From contig NC_080688.1 in NCBI RefSeq assembly GCF_030445035.2, forward strand, positions 71,271,449 to 71,335,448: DNA of 64,000 nt, in the 5' to 3' direction. The notes under the pieces are model-generated. The model searched no databases. It was not told the origin of the DNA and saw only the letters and a program-made list of their open reading frames with translations. Each line of letters starts with the position of its first letter. Position 1 is the first letter of the stretch. Below, piece by piece: positions 36,674 through 46,403 of the stretch. Position numbers and translations under genes: made by a program. The DNA comes from Dasypus novemcinctus. Its lineage: Eukaryota; Chordata; Mammalia; Cingulata; Dasypodidae.

Positions 36674-37611
36674 GATGCCAGCTTAACTTGTTAAGCTTTG
36701 GCATCGCTGTTGTTGGAGTTATGAGGTGGGTGGCTGTTTGTTGTTTTGATTGATTACCCACCTACTAATTTCCCAGTGAGGGCTTAAAGATAAAGTTTTT
36801 GGGTAATATCTGGGGCTTTTTCTTGTTCCCAGAGAAGTCTTTATTTTGGATAGCAGAATCTTGGGGGTGGGGGTTTTCCAGCAGCCATGGGGGTTACTGA
36901 TGTTCATATGGACATTTTGCCAGGTTCCAGATCTGTCTATTAATTTTTTATCTTATTATCTTGCTTATTTTCCATTTAGAGAGTTTACACTTTTAATCTT
37001 AAAAGGGTCTTGAAGGGAGATGATCTTTTTTCTGTAGCTACTTCCTGCTGGCCAAGGGCTGTAGTCCCTACGTGACAAGGTATAAAAACTTCATTTTATT
37101 TTGACTGGAGGAAGTTGGATCTGGCATTCTGTATAAAGCTGGATGAAGTTTTCATATGGCCAACAAGATGCTCATTCTGGAAGAAACAAACTTAATTAGA
37201 ATTTTGAGAATGCATGGTTTCTCTAAGAAGATAGTGGACCACAGAAGTAGGAAAAGTTAGGTGCCTGCAAAGGTGGCACCTTCCCAAAGTTAGTGGGGAA
37301 CAGTATATATATACATATATATATTTATTTTTTTAAGTTATTTTATGCTGTTGGTTAGCCCCAGAGAGAAATTGTAATAGACAATGGTATTAGGTACTTA
37401 GTTTTATTTTTCGAAGATGCATCCCAGGTTGTTTGATGACTGGCACTCATGTGTTTTGTCAGGTACTTCTGGCGAACTGGTATTCTTGGGTAGCTGATTT
37501 TATTCAGGATTAGTAAATCAAGCTGGGCATTTCTTTAGCTTTAATAGCTGTGGGAGTGATTAGAACTACAGAGTAAAGGTTTTGTATTTTGGCTTAAATT
37601 GAACAACTTTT
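36674..37611 (-). other. provirus internal region next to the 3' LTR
   Basis: Non-coding in appearance. The best minus-strand frame (36719-36907, 62 codons) has no env transmembrane motif. A TA-rich microsatellite is at about 37305-37330. Confidence 0.5.
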
Positions 37612-37998
37612 TTTTTTTTATTATCCTCTCCCCACCCCATGGCTTTTTACGTGTTATCTGCTCTTTGTGTCCATTCTGTACATTCTTCTGTGTCTGTATT
37701 TATTTTTATTTATCCCTTCCTTCCCTTGTGGCTTGCTTGCTGTCTGCTCTGCGCGTCTGTGTTTTTGCTTGTCTCCCTTTTTGTTGTGTCACCTTGCTGG
37801 GTTGGCTCTCTGTGGTACTTGCGGGTCTGTGGCACTCTGTGGTGCTTGCGGGCCAGGTGGCACTCATGGTGCCCAGGCCAGTGGCACTCTGCAGAGTGCA
37901 GGTGAACCTGATTTCACAAGGAGGCCCTGGCATGCAAATCCAGGGTCTCCCATATGGTAGACGGGAGCCCAACTGATTGAGCCACAGCCGCTTCCCTA
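37612..37998 (-). mobile_element. DAS-SINE, variant, antisense, nested in the provirus
   Basis: T-run left end, GCTTGCTTGCTGTCTGCTCT body, and the inverted head GGTCTCCCATATGGTAGACG / TTGAGCCACAGCCGCTTCCC. TSD TTGA(A/G)CAACTTTT at 37599-37611 and 38000-38012. Its middle has a near-tandem repeat (GTACTTGCGGGTCTGTGGCA / GTGCTTGCGGGCCAGGTGGCA), distinguishing it from the other long copies. Confidence 0.93.
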
Positions 37999-38212
37999 CT
38001 TGAGCAACTTTTGATAATTTTTTTTTACTGTTTTTATCAGGATTTGTTTTTTTTTTTTAAACCCATTTGGCTAAGCTGGTAAGGGTATTCCTCCCCAGAT
38101 GAGTGCTCCTGGCAGGCATATCTGAGGATTTTTAATAAGCCACCCATCAGTTTCCAGGGTGAACCCTAATAAGGAGTAGAAAGGAAACCTGGGTTGAGCG
38201 TTTGATACACCC

Positions 38213-38695
38213 TGTAGCAGTTTGATATGGATATCAATTCCAAAAACAGATATTGGATTATGCTTATAATCTGATCTGTACCTGGGCATGACTGAGTTAT
38301 GTTTAGGGCACCCAGGTATGGGGACTTACAGATAAAAGGCATGGCAAAGAACAGATCTGGGGGCTTCTGATGTTGGAGTTTTGATATTGAAGTTTGATGC
38401 TGAAGACTTAAGCTGGAGGCCTGGGAAGTAAGCTCACAGAGGAGAGAGAAGCCAACCCCAGGAAGAAAGGAACCTTGAACCCAGAGAAAAGCAAGCCCCA
38501 GGAATGTAGGAACCCAGGAAGCCTGAACCCTCACAGATGTCGGCAGCCATCTTGCTCCAAATAGACTTTGGTGAGGGAAGTAACTTATGCTTTATGGCCT
38601 GGTATCTGTAAGCTCCTACCCCAAATAAATACCCTTTATAAAAACCAACCAATTTCTGATATTTTGCATCAGCACCCCTTTGGCTGGCTAATACA
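38213..38695 (+). mobile_element. MaLR-like solo LTR nested in the provirus
   Basis: 483 bp, from TGTAGCAGTTTGATATGG to TTTGGCTGGCTAATACA. Polyadenylation signal AATAAA at 38624-38629 followed by TATAAAAACCAACC. Perfect 5-bp TSD CACCC at 38208-38212 and 38696-38700. Solo, no internal region. Confidence 0.93.
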
Positions 38696-38700
38696 CACCC

Positions 38701-41250
38701 TTATTTGCACTTTGGGGGTTTCTAGTAAATGAGCATGGTACTAATTAACCAACTACCTGTAAGCCACTGGTGGCTCTGGGCTTAAGCACATTTTTTACCT
38801 GGTGTGGGGTGAAAACTGTGAGAGCTTGTTCACAAGTTAATTTGTAGATTTTTCAATTAAAAAGTTATTGGTTTTACTGCTTTTAGATAAGATGGCTATT
38901 TTTATCTTATAGACATGTTCATTAACTATTTACAAAATGAAATTGGTTAGAACTTTTAATACATGTTCAATGTTTTTTTGCATATGATTTACTAGAAGCA
39001 TTACCATAGTTATCAGACATATATCTAGAATAGGATATAGGTACAATAATTAATTAATGTACTACTTAATGCGTAAGTCTTTTTCTGAGCTATAATTAAT
39101 AGCTTTAAGCTTCAGGTTTGCTATACCGTACAGGGTATTTCTCCATGGGAGCAAGCTGTAGTGCCAATTGTGCTTAAGTTCTACTCACAGTATTCTGGTA
39201 TTCATTGCTCTACTTCACATGTTCTTCACAGAAGCTGCAGTACTGTTGACCCTAGAGAGAAAGTAGGAAGTAGATTTTACCAGCCTGGTGCATAGTGCTC
39301 TCTGGCATTATGAAACAGTGCCAGTCTGGAGACGATATACATTGTACATTTGGCTGTACTGAGCCACTGTTTGCTGCTGCAGGAGTTCGAAATTGCAAAG
39401 TAGTTCCCACGCACTTCAGGAACATGACCAGAGATGTAGTAGATACTTTTATTGTTTTCGGAGTCAGGGACCAATCTAACCAATAACTCACATGGAGAAG
39501 TACCCTCCAGTGTATTGGACACCTGGTTTGAATGCACAAGAGACTCTGACGATGCTGAAGTCTATGTTTTGACTTTCATACATCTTTAAACACCTTTAAT
39601 GCAATGTGTCATATATTAAATGAACTTGTAGTGCTTTGTTTCTTATTTTTATACTTTTGTTATGAAGATGCTAATTACACAGGTATTTCATTTTAAAATG
39701 AAAACTGAAGATTCCCAATTGAGTCAAGGTAATTTTTTTTACTGCCACCACTTGAATATGCACATTGGGGTGACTTTCAGGCAGGTTTTAATTGGTATGA
39801 AGCTATTTTTTTTGCCATTAATATCAATTTAGATTTTTAATTAATAATTTCTTTTTTAGAATTAGCCATTTAAATGTTTTAATTTGAAAGATACTTTTAC
39901 AAATTTTTTAATATTTAAACACAGCTATATAGACTGGTTAATTTGCCTTAGATTATAATTGGCAACCAATGGATTTTACTTTATGTGTTTAGGAGAGGGC
40001 AGATTTACATTTTTTAAAACTTAATTTTATTAAACATGAACTTACAGTTTTTTATTATTTTAAAGATCTAATACATATAATGTTAACTTATTAATCTGGT
40101 ATTTTACAAACCAAAGAGATAACACTCAGGCTAAATAAGTTGAAACTGTTTTTGTTTAAAAAATGTTTTTTTTTTTGGTTTATTTTTTTCTATGAAACAA
40201 GTTTAACTGTAAAACAATATTTGAAAATTTTTCCTTAAAGCTTTTTTGTTGACTTTTTCAGACTAGGAGTTCATGGTTTCTCCCCTTTGTGGTTTTTTAA
40301 TTAATGGCTTATAACCAAAATGTTTCCAATGCTATGATACATTTTTTTTGTTTTGTTTTAGACTTGCAGTAATCGCAAATAAAGGCAAACTCAGTTTATA
40401 ATTACTATCACAATAGTTGAAGTGTAGGGATAAGTGAAATTAGTTATAAAATAACTATAATTAATGGTAAATTTAAGTTATAATTACTATCATTATAGTA
40501 AGCATGAAATAAATTTGAAATAGTCATAAGCAAAAGTAAATTAGTTTATGATTACTAATAGCTGAAATTTAAACAACTTTTAGTCCACTTTATTAATTTC
40601 AGTTATTAGTTATATATATATATATAAAAGTACTTATATAATGATTTTAACTCTTAGTTTCTAGAAAGCTTTTACTTAAAATTAATTTGGGTAACTTTAT
40701 TTCTTAATTATGCAATTAAAATAATTTTATTAGTAACAATTCTGTGCAGTTTTTCTGCCTTTTTCAGCAATTAAATAAATTTCACTCGTGAGTTATGCAT
40801 TAAATTTACTAGCAAGACAGTATTGGCATTCAAAGATTCATTTCCAGGTTACCTTTTAATGTCATCCAACTTGTAATAGGTGAAATTTACATTTGATTTT
40901 CTAGGCATAAGCAAACAGAAATTTAAATAGATTTTAATGTTGAACACAAAATTAAGCACAGATTAAAACAAAAGAGTTTTACCCAGGGCAGTTTTAGACT
41001 TGGGAGAAAGGCTGACTAAATTTTAATGTGTAGTTGGCAAGCCAAATTGTGGTTTTTTTCTTTGCAGTTTTAGTTTTATGACTTTATTGTTTGATAGTTT
41101 CCCAGTTAAACCAGCCATTAAAAGGCCATTAAGTGATTAGAGGTTAATTGTCCTAGCTAACAGGCTTTAGGGCCTGAGGCAATAGCGTCCTTGTTAGACA
41201 AAGGTATTTTATTTTCACAGTTTTAAAAACATTTTAAAGCATTCTGACAC
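38701..41250 (-). other. AT-rich internal region of the provirus
   Basis: 2.5 kb, strongly AT-rich, apart from 39120-39560, which is more balanced. I recognise no retroviral motif on the minus strand. A TA microsatellite lies at about 40612-40626. It may include older insertions that I cannot identify. Confidence 0.45.
39120..39560. other. balanced-composition block of unknown origin in the provirus
   Basis: Overlapping frames on both strands (plus 39295-39486; minus 39252-39539 and 39277-39537) of 63-95 codons sit in this block. The plus frame contains CTEPLFAAAGVRNCKVV; the minus frames show nothing retroviral. A shifted plus frame reads on to about 39585. Could be a decayed retrocopy or an internal proviral segment; I do not recognise it. 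Confidence 0.35.
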
Positions 41251-41910
41251 AAACCTGCAAGAGAAATTTAGTAGCAAGAAGTAGAAAGGTAAAACATGGG
41301 TAAAGGTAAATTGTACAAAGGTATCCTGGCCTGTTACCGCACTGGGGAAAGGAACTTCCATTGCACTCATTTTGGCTCTGTCCAGCACTTTCCTACTTCA
41401 TTTTCTCAGGTAGCTGAGTGTGGTCAGATAGGAATATGGCTTGCAAAGGCATAGACCCACTGGAAGGGGTAAGCCGTCAGCTCTCTGCCATTGCCATGCA
41501 CCCCCCTAGGGGAGAAGGTGGGAGAAGGCAATGGATGGCATGCCCAAAGAATGGCTGCTAAAATGGCTTGAACAAGCTTTGTAGGGCCTGGCGCTCTCCC
41601 AAGGGGACCTCTGTCTTGGCAGGGCCATGATTTAAGCTACTGTTCCATGACCCAGCCATCCTAACTGGGGCTAGATTCCACAAACCTGGGCATGTGGTGC
41701 AGACATGGAGAATTCCTGAGCCCCGGCAAATGGCCAGAGTGGTGTACAAAGGGCAGATAAGGGTTTAGAGCAAGAGAGCAGAGCACGTGCACGTTCAGGC
41801 TTCACAGTTTGCTTTATAAACTTAATTATTCCACTCTTTTGCCAATGGCAAGTGAGGGGCTCCAGCTTAACCACAGTTCACTATTTCACACAATTTAATA
41901 CTACTATCTG
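41251..41910 (-). other. GC-richer internal region of the provirus
   Basis: Contains CCCCCCTAGGGGAG near 41504 and several short frames on the minus strand, none with a Gag or protease motif (no capsid major homology region, no zinc knuckle). Confidence 0.45.
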
Positions 41911-42224
41911 TGATGTGGGCTATGGGTGGAAGGCTCTTTGTCTCTTTAGAGATAACTAAGCTGTTTGACTTGTGAGTGAGGAATGGTAAGAGGCTGCAGT
42001 CCTGCCCTTAGGGACTGGCAGCGGCTCCAGTCCCAGGAAATGTTTAACAATGCAAGGGCTATAAACTTTAAGTATTTAGGGGAAATGCAAAAACCAAATA
42101 TGCTAAAGGCTTATCTAGAATGTCTGGAGTCCATGCTAAAAGCTTACCTAAGATGTGGAAGATATATGCTAATTGAAGCCTATTGAGAACTGAAACAAAG
42201 GGACCATTTGGCCTTTCCTCTCTG

Positions 42225-42232
42225 TATAAAAG
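42225..42232 (+). promoter_or_regulatory. TATA box of the solo LTR
   Basis: TATAAAAG, 67 bases upstream of the polyadenylation signal; positions the U3/R boundary about 25-30 bases downstream. Confidence 0.75.
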
Positions 42233-42298
42233 ACATTTGAAAATCTTGTTCCGGGGCTCGGGATTCAAACTGAAAGCTCCCGAGTCTGGCCGGCTGTC

Positions 42299-42304
42299 AA
42301 TAAA
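42299..42304 (+). promoter_or_regulatory. polyadenylation signal of the solo LTR
   Basis: AATAAA within GCTGTCAATAAACCATTTTT, in R of the LTR. Confidence 0.75.
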
Positions 42305-42389
42305 CCATTTTTCCTTCTCAAAATCATTCCTGAGTCCTGGCCTCTCTATACTCAAATAATTGAACTTCTCTTAAATTCCACAACATCTG

Positions 42390-43245
42390 GAGGCATGAAA
42401 ATATACACTGGCATCAAATAAACAGACAGAAACACAAAGTCCATCAATTTGACTCAAATTTTCATTTTTCCAGTATGGACGTTTTTGAGCTACAGCTTGT
42501 TAATTATCGCAACCTTAGGGAGTGGGAACTTCTAACACTAATCTTTAGCAGGACGTTTTGCCTGCCCTAACTGTTTACAAAACAAGTTCATTTGCAATCC
42601 AGCACCAAACCAAAAGCTTATTTCTGGCCAAATCTTTCCACTGTTTAACTCATATTTACACCAAGCTGTATTGCAAAAACCAATCCATTTTTCTGTAACC
42701 AAGATTTCCCAAATCCAGACCAATTTTTCAGGATACATTAAGACTTAAACCCATCAATGCCCTTTTCCACTATAATCAAACTGTCAGTATCTTAAGGAAG
42801 GCAGAACCAGAACCAGATGCTAACCCACAGTTGGCTAAACTTAAATATCAGGTTTTTATTCTTTTCTTTCAGACCTGGAGAAGATGGCTTCCCTGCCCCT
42901 CCTCCCCCCCCCCCCCCCCCCCCCAATTTTTGGACGTACTGGGGCCTTCTTTGAGAGCTGATCAGGCTCCGCTTCTAATGTTGAAAGTTGGGTCTTCCTG
43001 ACACCATGCCCCCCAGGGGGTCTTACCCGTTTGGTATACAGAATTTTTTCATTCCTAGAATTTCCTTTTAGACCTTCTGGTGCATCTGATTGTCCCTGGG
43101 AGGACTCCGGTGGAGCTCACATCCTTTTTCAGGACTGAAAGGAGTCCAGGTGCACCCAGATTTGGGGTTCAACTGAGCCCTCCCGGCTTCCTCGGAGATA
43201 TCTGAAGGGGAGAGCAAAGTGCTGCCATCTCTGGTCTTTGTTGCA
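42390..43245 (-). other. provirus leader / 5' internal region
   Basis: Follows the primer-binding site on the minus strand. Includes GTAAGACCCCCTGGGGGG (minus strand, near 43012-43029), which contains a plausible splice-donor GTAAGA, and a 21-base C run. No Gag frame is recognisable. Confidence 0.5.
42904..42924. repeat. 21-base C homopolymer
   Basis: An uninterrupted C run (G run on the proviral strand), in the leader of the provirus. Homopolymers this long are length-unstable and prone to sequencing error. Confidence 0.9.
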
Positions 43246-43263
43246 ATCCCAGACCTGCCCCCA
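43246..43263 (-). other. primer-binding site, tRNA-Pro-like
   Basis: Minus strand TGGGGGCAGGTCTGGGAT, matching 15 of 18 bases of the gammaretroviral proline-tRNA site TGGGGGCTCGTCCGGGAT, five bases inside the 5' LTR. This fixes orientation and class. Confidence 0.85.
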
Positions 43264-43341
43264 GGAAATAATGTGGAAGCAGAGAGATTCAATGATCACG
43301 TATGGAAGGTCAGGACTCAGTAATATTCTTGGGAAGGAAAA

Positions 43342-43347
43342 TTTATT
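43342..43347 (-). promoter_or_regulatory. polyadenylation signal of the proviral 5' LTR
   Basis: AATAAA on the minus strand, in GTTAATAAATTTTCC; conserved in the 3' LTR and in the solo LTR at 45585. Confidence 0.75.
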
Positions 43348-43411
43348 AACAACCAGCTGGGCTCTGGGACTCCTGTTAAAAAACCTGAGCCCTGAATAGG
43401 ATCTTTGGGTT

Positions 43412-43420
43412 CCTTTTATA
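43412..43420 (-). promoter_or_regulatory. TATA box of the proviral 5' LTR
   Basis: TATAAAAGG on the minus strand. In the 3' LTR the same site reads TATATAAAAGG with a changed upstream base. Confidence 0.75.
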
Positions 43421-43673
43421 CAGAGGATGTAGGATGGGGAGTCACATGGTACTTATATGCAAAAGGACTTTTTGTTAGTTTCTTAGAGTTTCAAGTGTTT
43501 TATCTAAGTGTCAGATAGGTCTTGAATTAACACATACCCCCCCATTCCAAATAAGCTTGAATTAACACATATCTTCCACATTCCAGGTAAGCTTGAATTA
43601 ACAGATTTAGCTTACACATACAGACCAGGTTATTTATGAAGAAACACACAGCCCCCACACACAGCCCATATCA

Positions 43674-44300
43674 AGAGGTGAGAGCCTTAACTGGGGCAGA
43701 GGCAGGAAGGTTGTAGAGGGGGCAGCAGAGAAGTATGGAGGAGGTGAAATCAGCAGCACTTGGTGACTGGTTGATATGGAAAGTGAGGGGTGGGAAAAAA
43801 CAAGAATGACATCCAGATGTCTAACTTGGATGACAAGATGTATTGTAATCCCACTGATAGAGAAGTAGGGGAAAGAAATAGACAAAAAGAGGACGGTGAT
43901 ATAGTTTGGGATGTATTGACTTTGAAGTGCCTGTGTCACCTTTGTGGCTACTAGATAATTAAATGTGAAAGAGAGTCTGGCAGGGATATCCTCTATGATT
44001 GGGGGTCACAAGCATATGGGAGTAGCTGACTGAACTCAGTTCTGGACACAATGAATTTGAGGAACCACTGGAATGTGACAATGCTAGTTTAAAGCTCAGA
44101 GATGTGGCTGGATAAGACACGTATTTTGAAATCAGCAGCATAGATGGAGACTGTATTTCTCTCAGAATATAGAAAATATGATAGACTCAATGGTTAAAGA
44201 TACCAGGTGCCAAAGGGAAGGACTGAAAGGTGAACAGGAATTAATGATGCATAGACTCAAGAAGATCCATAAAAACTTAGCATGGTATCTATTAGCTTAC
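43674..44300 (-). mobile_element. L2 LINE, antisense, continuation after the provirus
   Basis: Resumes with AGAG then GTGAGAGCCTTAACTGGGGC, GGTGAAATCAGCAGCACTTGG, GACTTTGAAGTGCCTGTGTC and CAGCAGCATAGATGGAGACT, all inverted L2 ORF2 landmarks in the expected order and directly continuing the piece ending at 36257. Confidence 0.75.
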
Positions 44301-44660
44301 CAGAATTTGGTTGGGGAAGGGACACAGTAAATTAGACCAAAATGCTGAACTGATAAAGCAGGTCCTGAGATCAGAATTTCCCCAGCTGACACTTTTCTGG
44401 GGCTGTGAAGTAACAGTTCTCATTAGTTAGGAGTCCTTAGTCCCCATTTGCCCCGTGTGGCTCACATACTGGGCTCCAAATTGTAGCCAAGGACAGGAGC
44501 ATGAGTCTGCCAGTCATAGAATTTATAGCTGCTAGCAACTGTCCAAACTGGCGTTGAAAACTGTTCTATCTTATATCTTTCTGTAATCCCTCTAATTGAT
44601 CTAATCCTTCTAATTGAGGCAGGGGACTCTTAACACTGACTCTGTCACATTAGGCCCCAG
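44301..44660. other. unassigned sequence
   Basis: Nothing recognised. Confidence 0.5.
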
Positions 44661-44679
44661 CTTCAGTTCATTCAGGCTC

Positions 44680-44880
44680 ACCAGCAACTCTCAGCTGCTA
44701 GAATCATCTGGCGAGTTGTTCGTTTTTTTTTAAATAAAATACGAGGCATGAGCCCAACCCCAGGGATTAAAATTTAACTGCTAGGGTGTGAGACCCACTT
44801 TTCAACTTTTCACATGTTTTAAAAGTCCCTTAGGTGATTCTAACATGCAGACAAGATTTAGAGTCACTACGTAAAGTAAG
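44680..44880 (+). mobile_element. MER5A-type hAT DNA transposon
   Basis: AGAATCATCTGGCGAGTTG, GAGCCCAACCCCAGGGATTA and GTCCCTTAGGTGATTCTAAC match the element's order. A short T run at 44724-44731 is inserted. Confidence 0.72.
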
Positions 44881-45584
44881 GGAAACAAGGCTTGCTTTGT
44901 CAAGTCAGGGTAGCTATGAAGAAATCAAATACAATAAATAATGAGGGCAAAAATGTAATCACATTATAAGAGGGCATTGAGGAATGAACTCAAAGAGTCC
45001 TAACAAAACAGAAGAAAGAGGTTTTGTTTTTGTTTTGCCTGCAGCTTTGAAATTCAAAAGGTACCTGTGTCAGTTCTGTAACTGACTCAGGCAATAGGAA
45101 GCCTCCAAGTTTCTGTGCTCCCTCCAGCAGCCAGGAAGTTTATAAAATCCCCGTCAGAGCAGAGCAGAGCAGAGAGGCATGTTGGAGCAGACATTTCACA
45201 TGCTCTCCTTGTCCATGCGATAGCCACGCCAGCTGTTTATTTATAGTTGCTTACCTTGGGGTATCTGCCCCCTTTTCCTGTTTCCTAAGTTAGCCAATTA
45301 GCTTCACTTCCTGTACATATTTTTTTGGGCATAGCTTAAGGCAGCACATTCCAAAACTTCTAGTTTACCTTATAGTCTTCATAATGGTTTGGCCTTGGTA
45401 AGATATTTGGATTCCCATAGCCCTCTTTTCTTCTTCTGTACACTGGGCTGTAGTGAGGGTGAAATTACACAGTACATCTGAAGTGCTTACCCCAGTCCTA
45501 GACAGATTGTAAGTCCCTGAAAAATGGTGATTTTTTAAAAAAGTAGCAGCTGCACTAAGGCTCCTGGCCTTTGGGTAAGCTCAC
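44881..45584. other. unassigned sequence
   Basis: Contains a short CAGAG pentamer repeat at 45155-45174. No gene recognised. Confidence 0.5.
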
Positions 45585-46403
45585 TGTTGTGGCAGAGAGA
45601 AGTCGGGTGTATGTGGGATTGAAGGCCAGGACGTGAGAAGCTGGGAAGGAAGATTTATTAAAGCCAGTGGGCTCAGCGGACTCCTGTCCGGAATAGGATT
45701 TTTGGTCCCTTTTATACAGAGGATGTAAGAGTGGGGAGTCAAACAGTGCTTATATGCAAAAGGATCTTTTTTGTTGTTGTCAGTTTCTTAGAGTTGCAAG
45801 TGTTTTATCTGAGTACCAGGTAGGTCTTTTTTTTTTTTTAAGATTTATTTATTTATTTCTCTCCCCTTCCCCCATCCACTCTGGTTGTCTGTTCTCTGTG
45901 TCTATTTGCTGCGTCTTCTTCGTCTGCTTCTGTTGTTGTCAGCGTCACGGGAATCTGTGTTTCTTTTTGTTGCGTCATCTTGTTGTGTCAGCTCTCCGTG
46001 TGTGCGGTGCCATTCCTGGGCAGGCTGCGCTTTCTTTCATGCTGGGCGGCTCTCCTTACGGGGTGCACTCCTTGCGCTTGGGGCTCCCCTACGCAGGGAC
46101 ACCCCTGCGTGGCAGGGCACTCCTTGCACGCATCACACTGCGCATGGGCCAGCTGCACACAGGTCAAGGAGGCCCGGGGTTTGATTCGCGAACCTCCCAT
46201 GTGGTAGATGGACGCTCTATCCACTGGTCCAAGTCTGCTTCCCCAGATAGGTCTTGAATGAACACATATCCTCTGGGTAAGCTTGAATTAACACATATTC
46301 CCCACATTCCAGGTAAGCTTTTAAGACAAACCCCCTACATTCCAAGTTAGCTTGAATTAACATATTTAGTCTGCATCCTCCCTGAATATCCAAAGCCTAT
46401 AGA
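45585..46403 (-). mobile_element. solo LTR of the provirus-related class I family, split by a SINE
   Basis: Shares with the 36258/43269 LTRs: a TGTTGTGG(C/A)AG...GAG edge, GAAGATTTATTAA (inverted polyadenylation signal), CCCTTTTATACAGAGGATGT (inverted TATA), GCTTATATGCAAAAGGA, TTTCTTAGAGTT and repeated AAGCTTGAATTAACACATA words. Similarity fades after about 46372, so the right end (46403) is approximate and no TSD was found. SINE at 45829-46244 lies inside. Confidence 0.82.
45829..46244 (-). mobile_element. DAS-SINE, long type, antisense, nested in the LTR
   Basis: T run, AAGATTTATTTATTTATTT, TGTCTGTTCTCTGTGTCTAT, TCATCTTGTTGTGTCAGCTC, and the inverted head GAACCTCCCATGTGGTAGAT / GTCCAAGTCTGCTTCCCC. 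TSD AG(G/A)TAGGTCTT at 45818-45828 and 46245-46255; the uninterrupted LTR word CAGATAGGTCTTGAATT in the proviral LTRs confirms the site. Confidence 0.95.

Larger units (their letters stand above)
41911..42385 (+). mobile_element. second class I solo LTR, opposite orientation
   Basis: 475 bp, from TGATGTGGGCTATGGGTGG to AATTCCACAACA, flanked by TCTG at 41907-41910 and 42386-42389 (4-bp TSD, class I size). It carries a TATA box and a polyadenylation signal. Its first bases (TGATRTGGGCTRTG) and last bases (CCACAACA) resemble the LTRs of the host provirus and of 45585, although the middle differs, which suggests a related family inserted on the other strand. Confidence 0.9.
36258..43673 (-). mobile_element. 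class I endogenous retrovirus, non-coding, with both LTRs
   Basis: A 7.4 kb provirus on the minus strand, inserted in an L2. Reading along the minus strand: 5' LTR 43269-43673, primer-binding site 43246-43263, internal region, polypurine tract 36663-36673, 3' LTR 36258-36662. I find no recognisable gag, protease, pol or env frame, nor decayed RT motifs, in the roughly 5.3 kb of internal sequence left after removing nested insertions, so it resembles non-autonomous class I families. Nested inside: a SINE, a MaLR-like LTR and a second class I solo LTR. The LTR pair differ at many positions (about 85-90% identical by eye), so the insertion is old. Confidence 0.85.
43269..43673 (-). repeat. 5' LTR of the class I provirus
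   Basis: 405 bp, same length as the 3' LTR. Minus-strand start TGATATGGGCTGTGTG, end CTGCTTCCACATTA. TATAAAAGG at 43412-43420 and AATAAA at 43342-43347 (both minus strand) are spaced as in a U3-R-U5 structure. Confidence 0.9.

Noticed and set aside
36719..36907. env remnant next to the 3' LTR
   Set aside because: The frame has no transmembrane segment, no immunosuppressive-type region and no CX6CC motif; it is short and ends without context.
39252..39539. Protein-coding gene on the minus strand
   Set aside because: No recognisable domain, no splice or promoter context, and competing frames of the same length on the other strand. Kept only as an unexplained block.
45754..46257. 167-codon plus-strand frame and overlapping frames of 75-99 codons
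   Set aside because: It reads through the LTR into the antisense DAS-SINE; similar frames (32451-32825, 19772-20107, 37599-37976) appear at other SINE copies.
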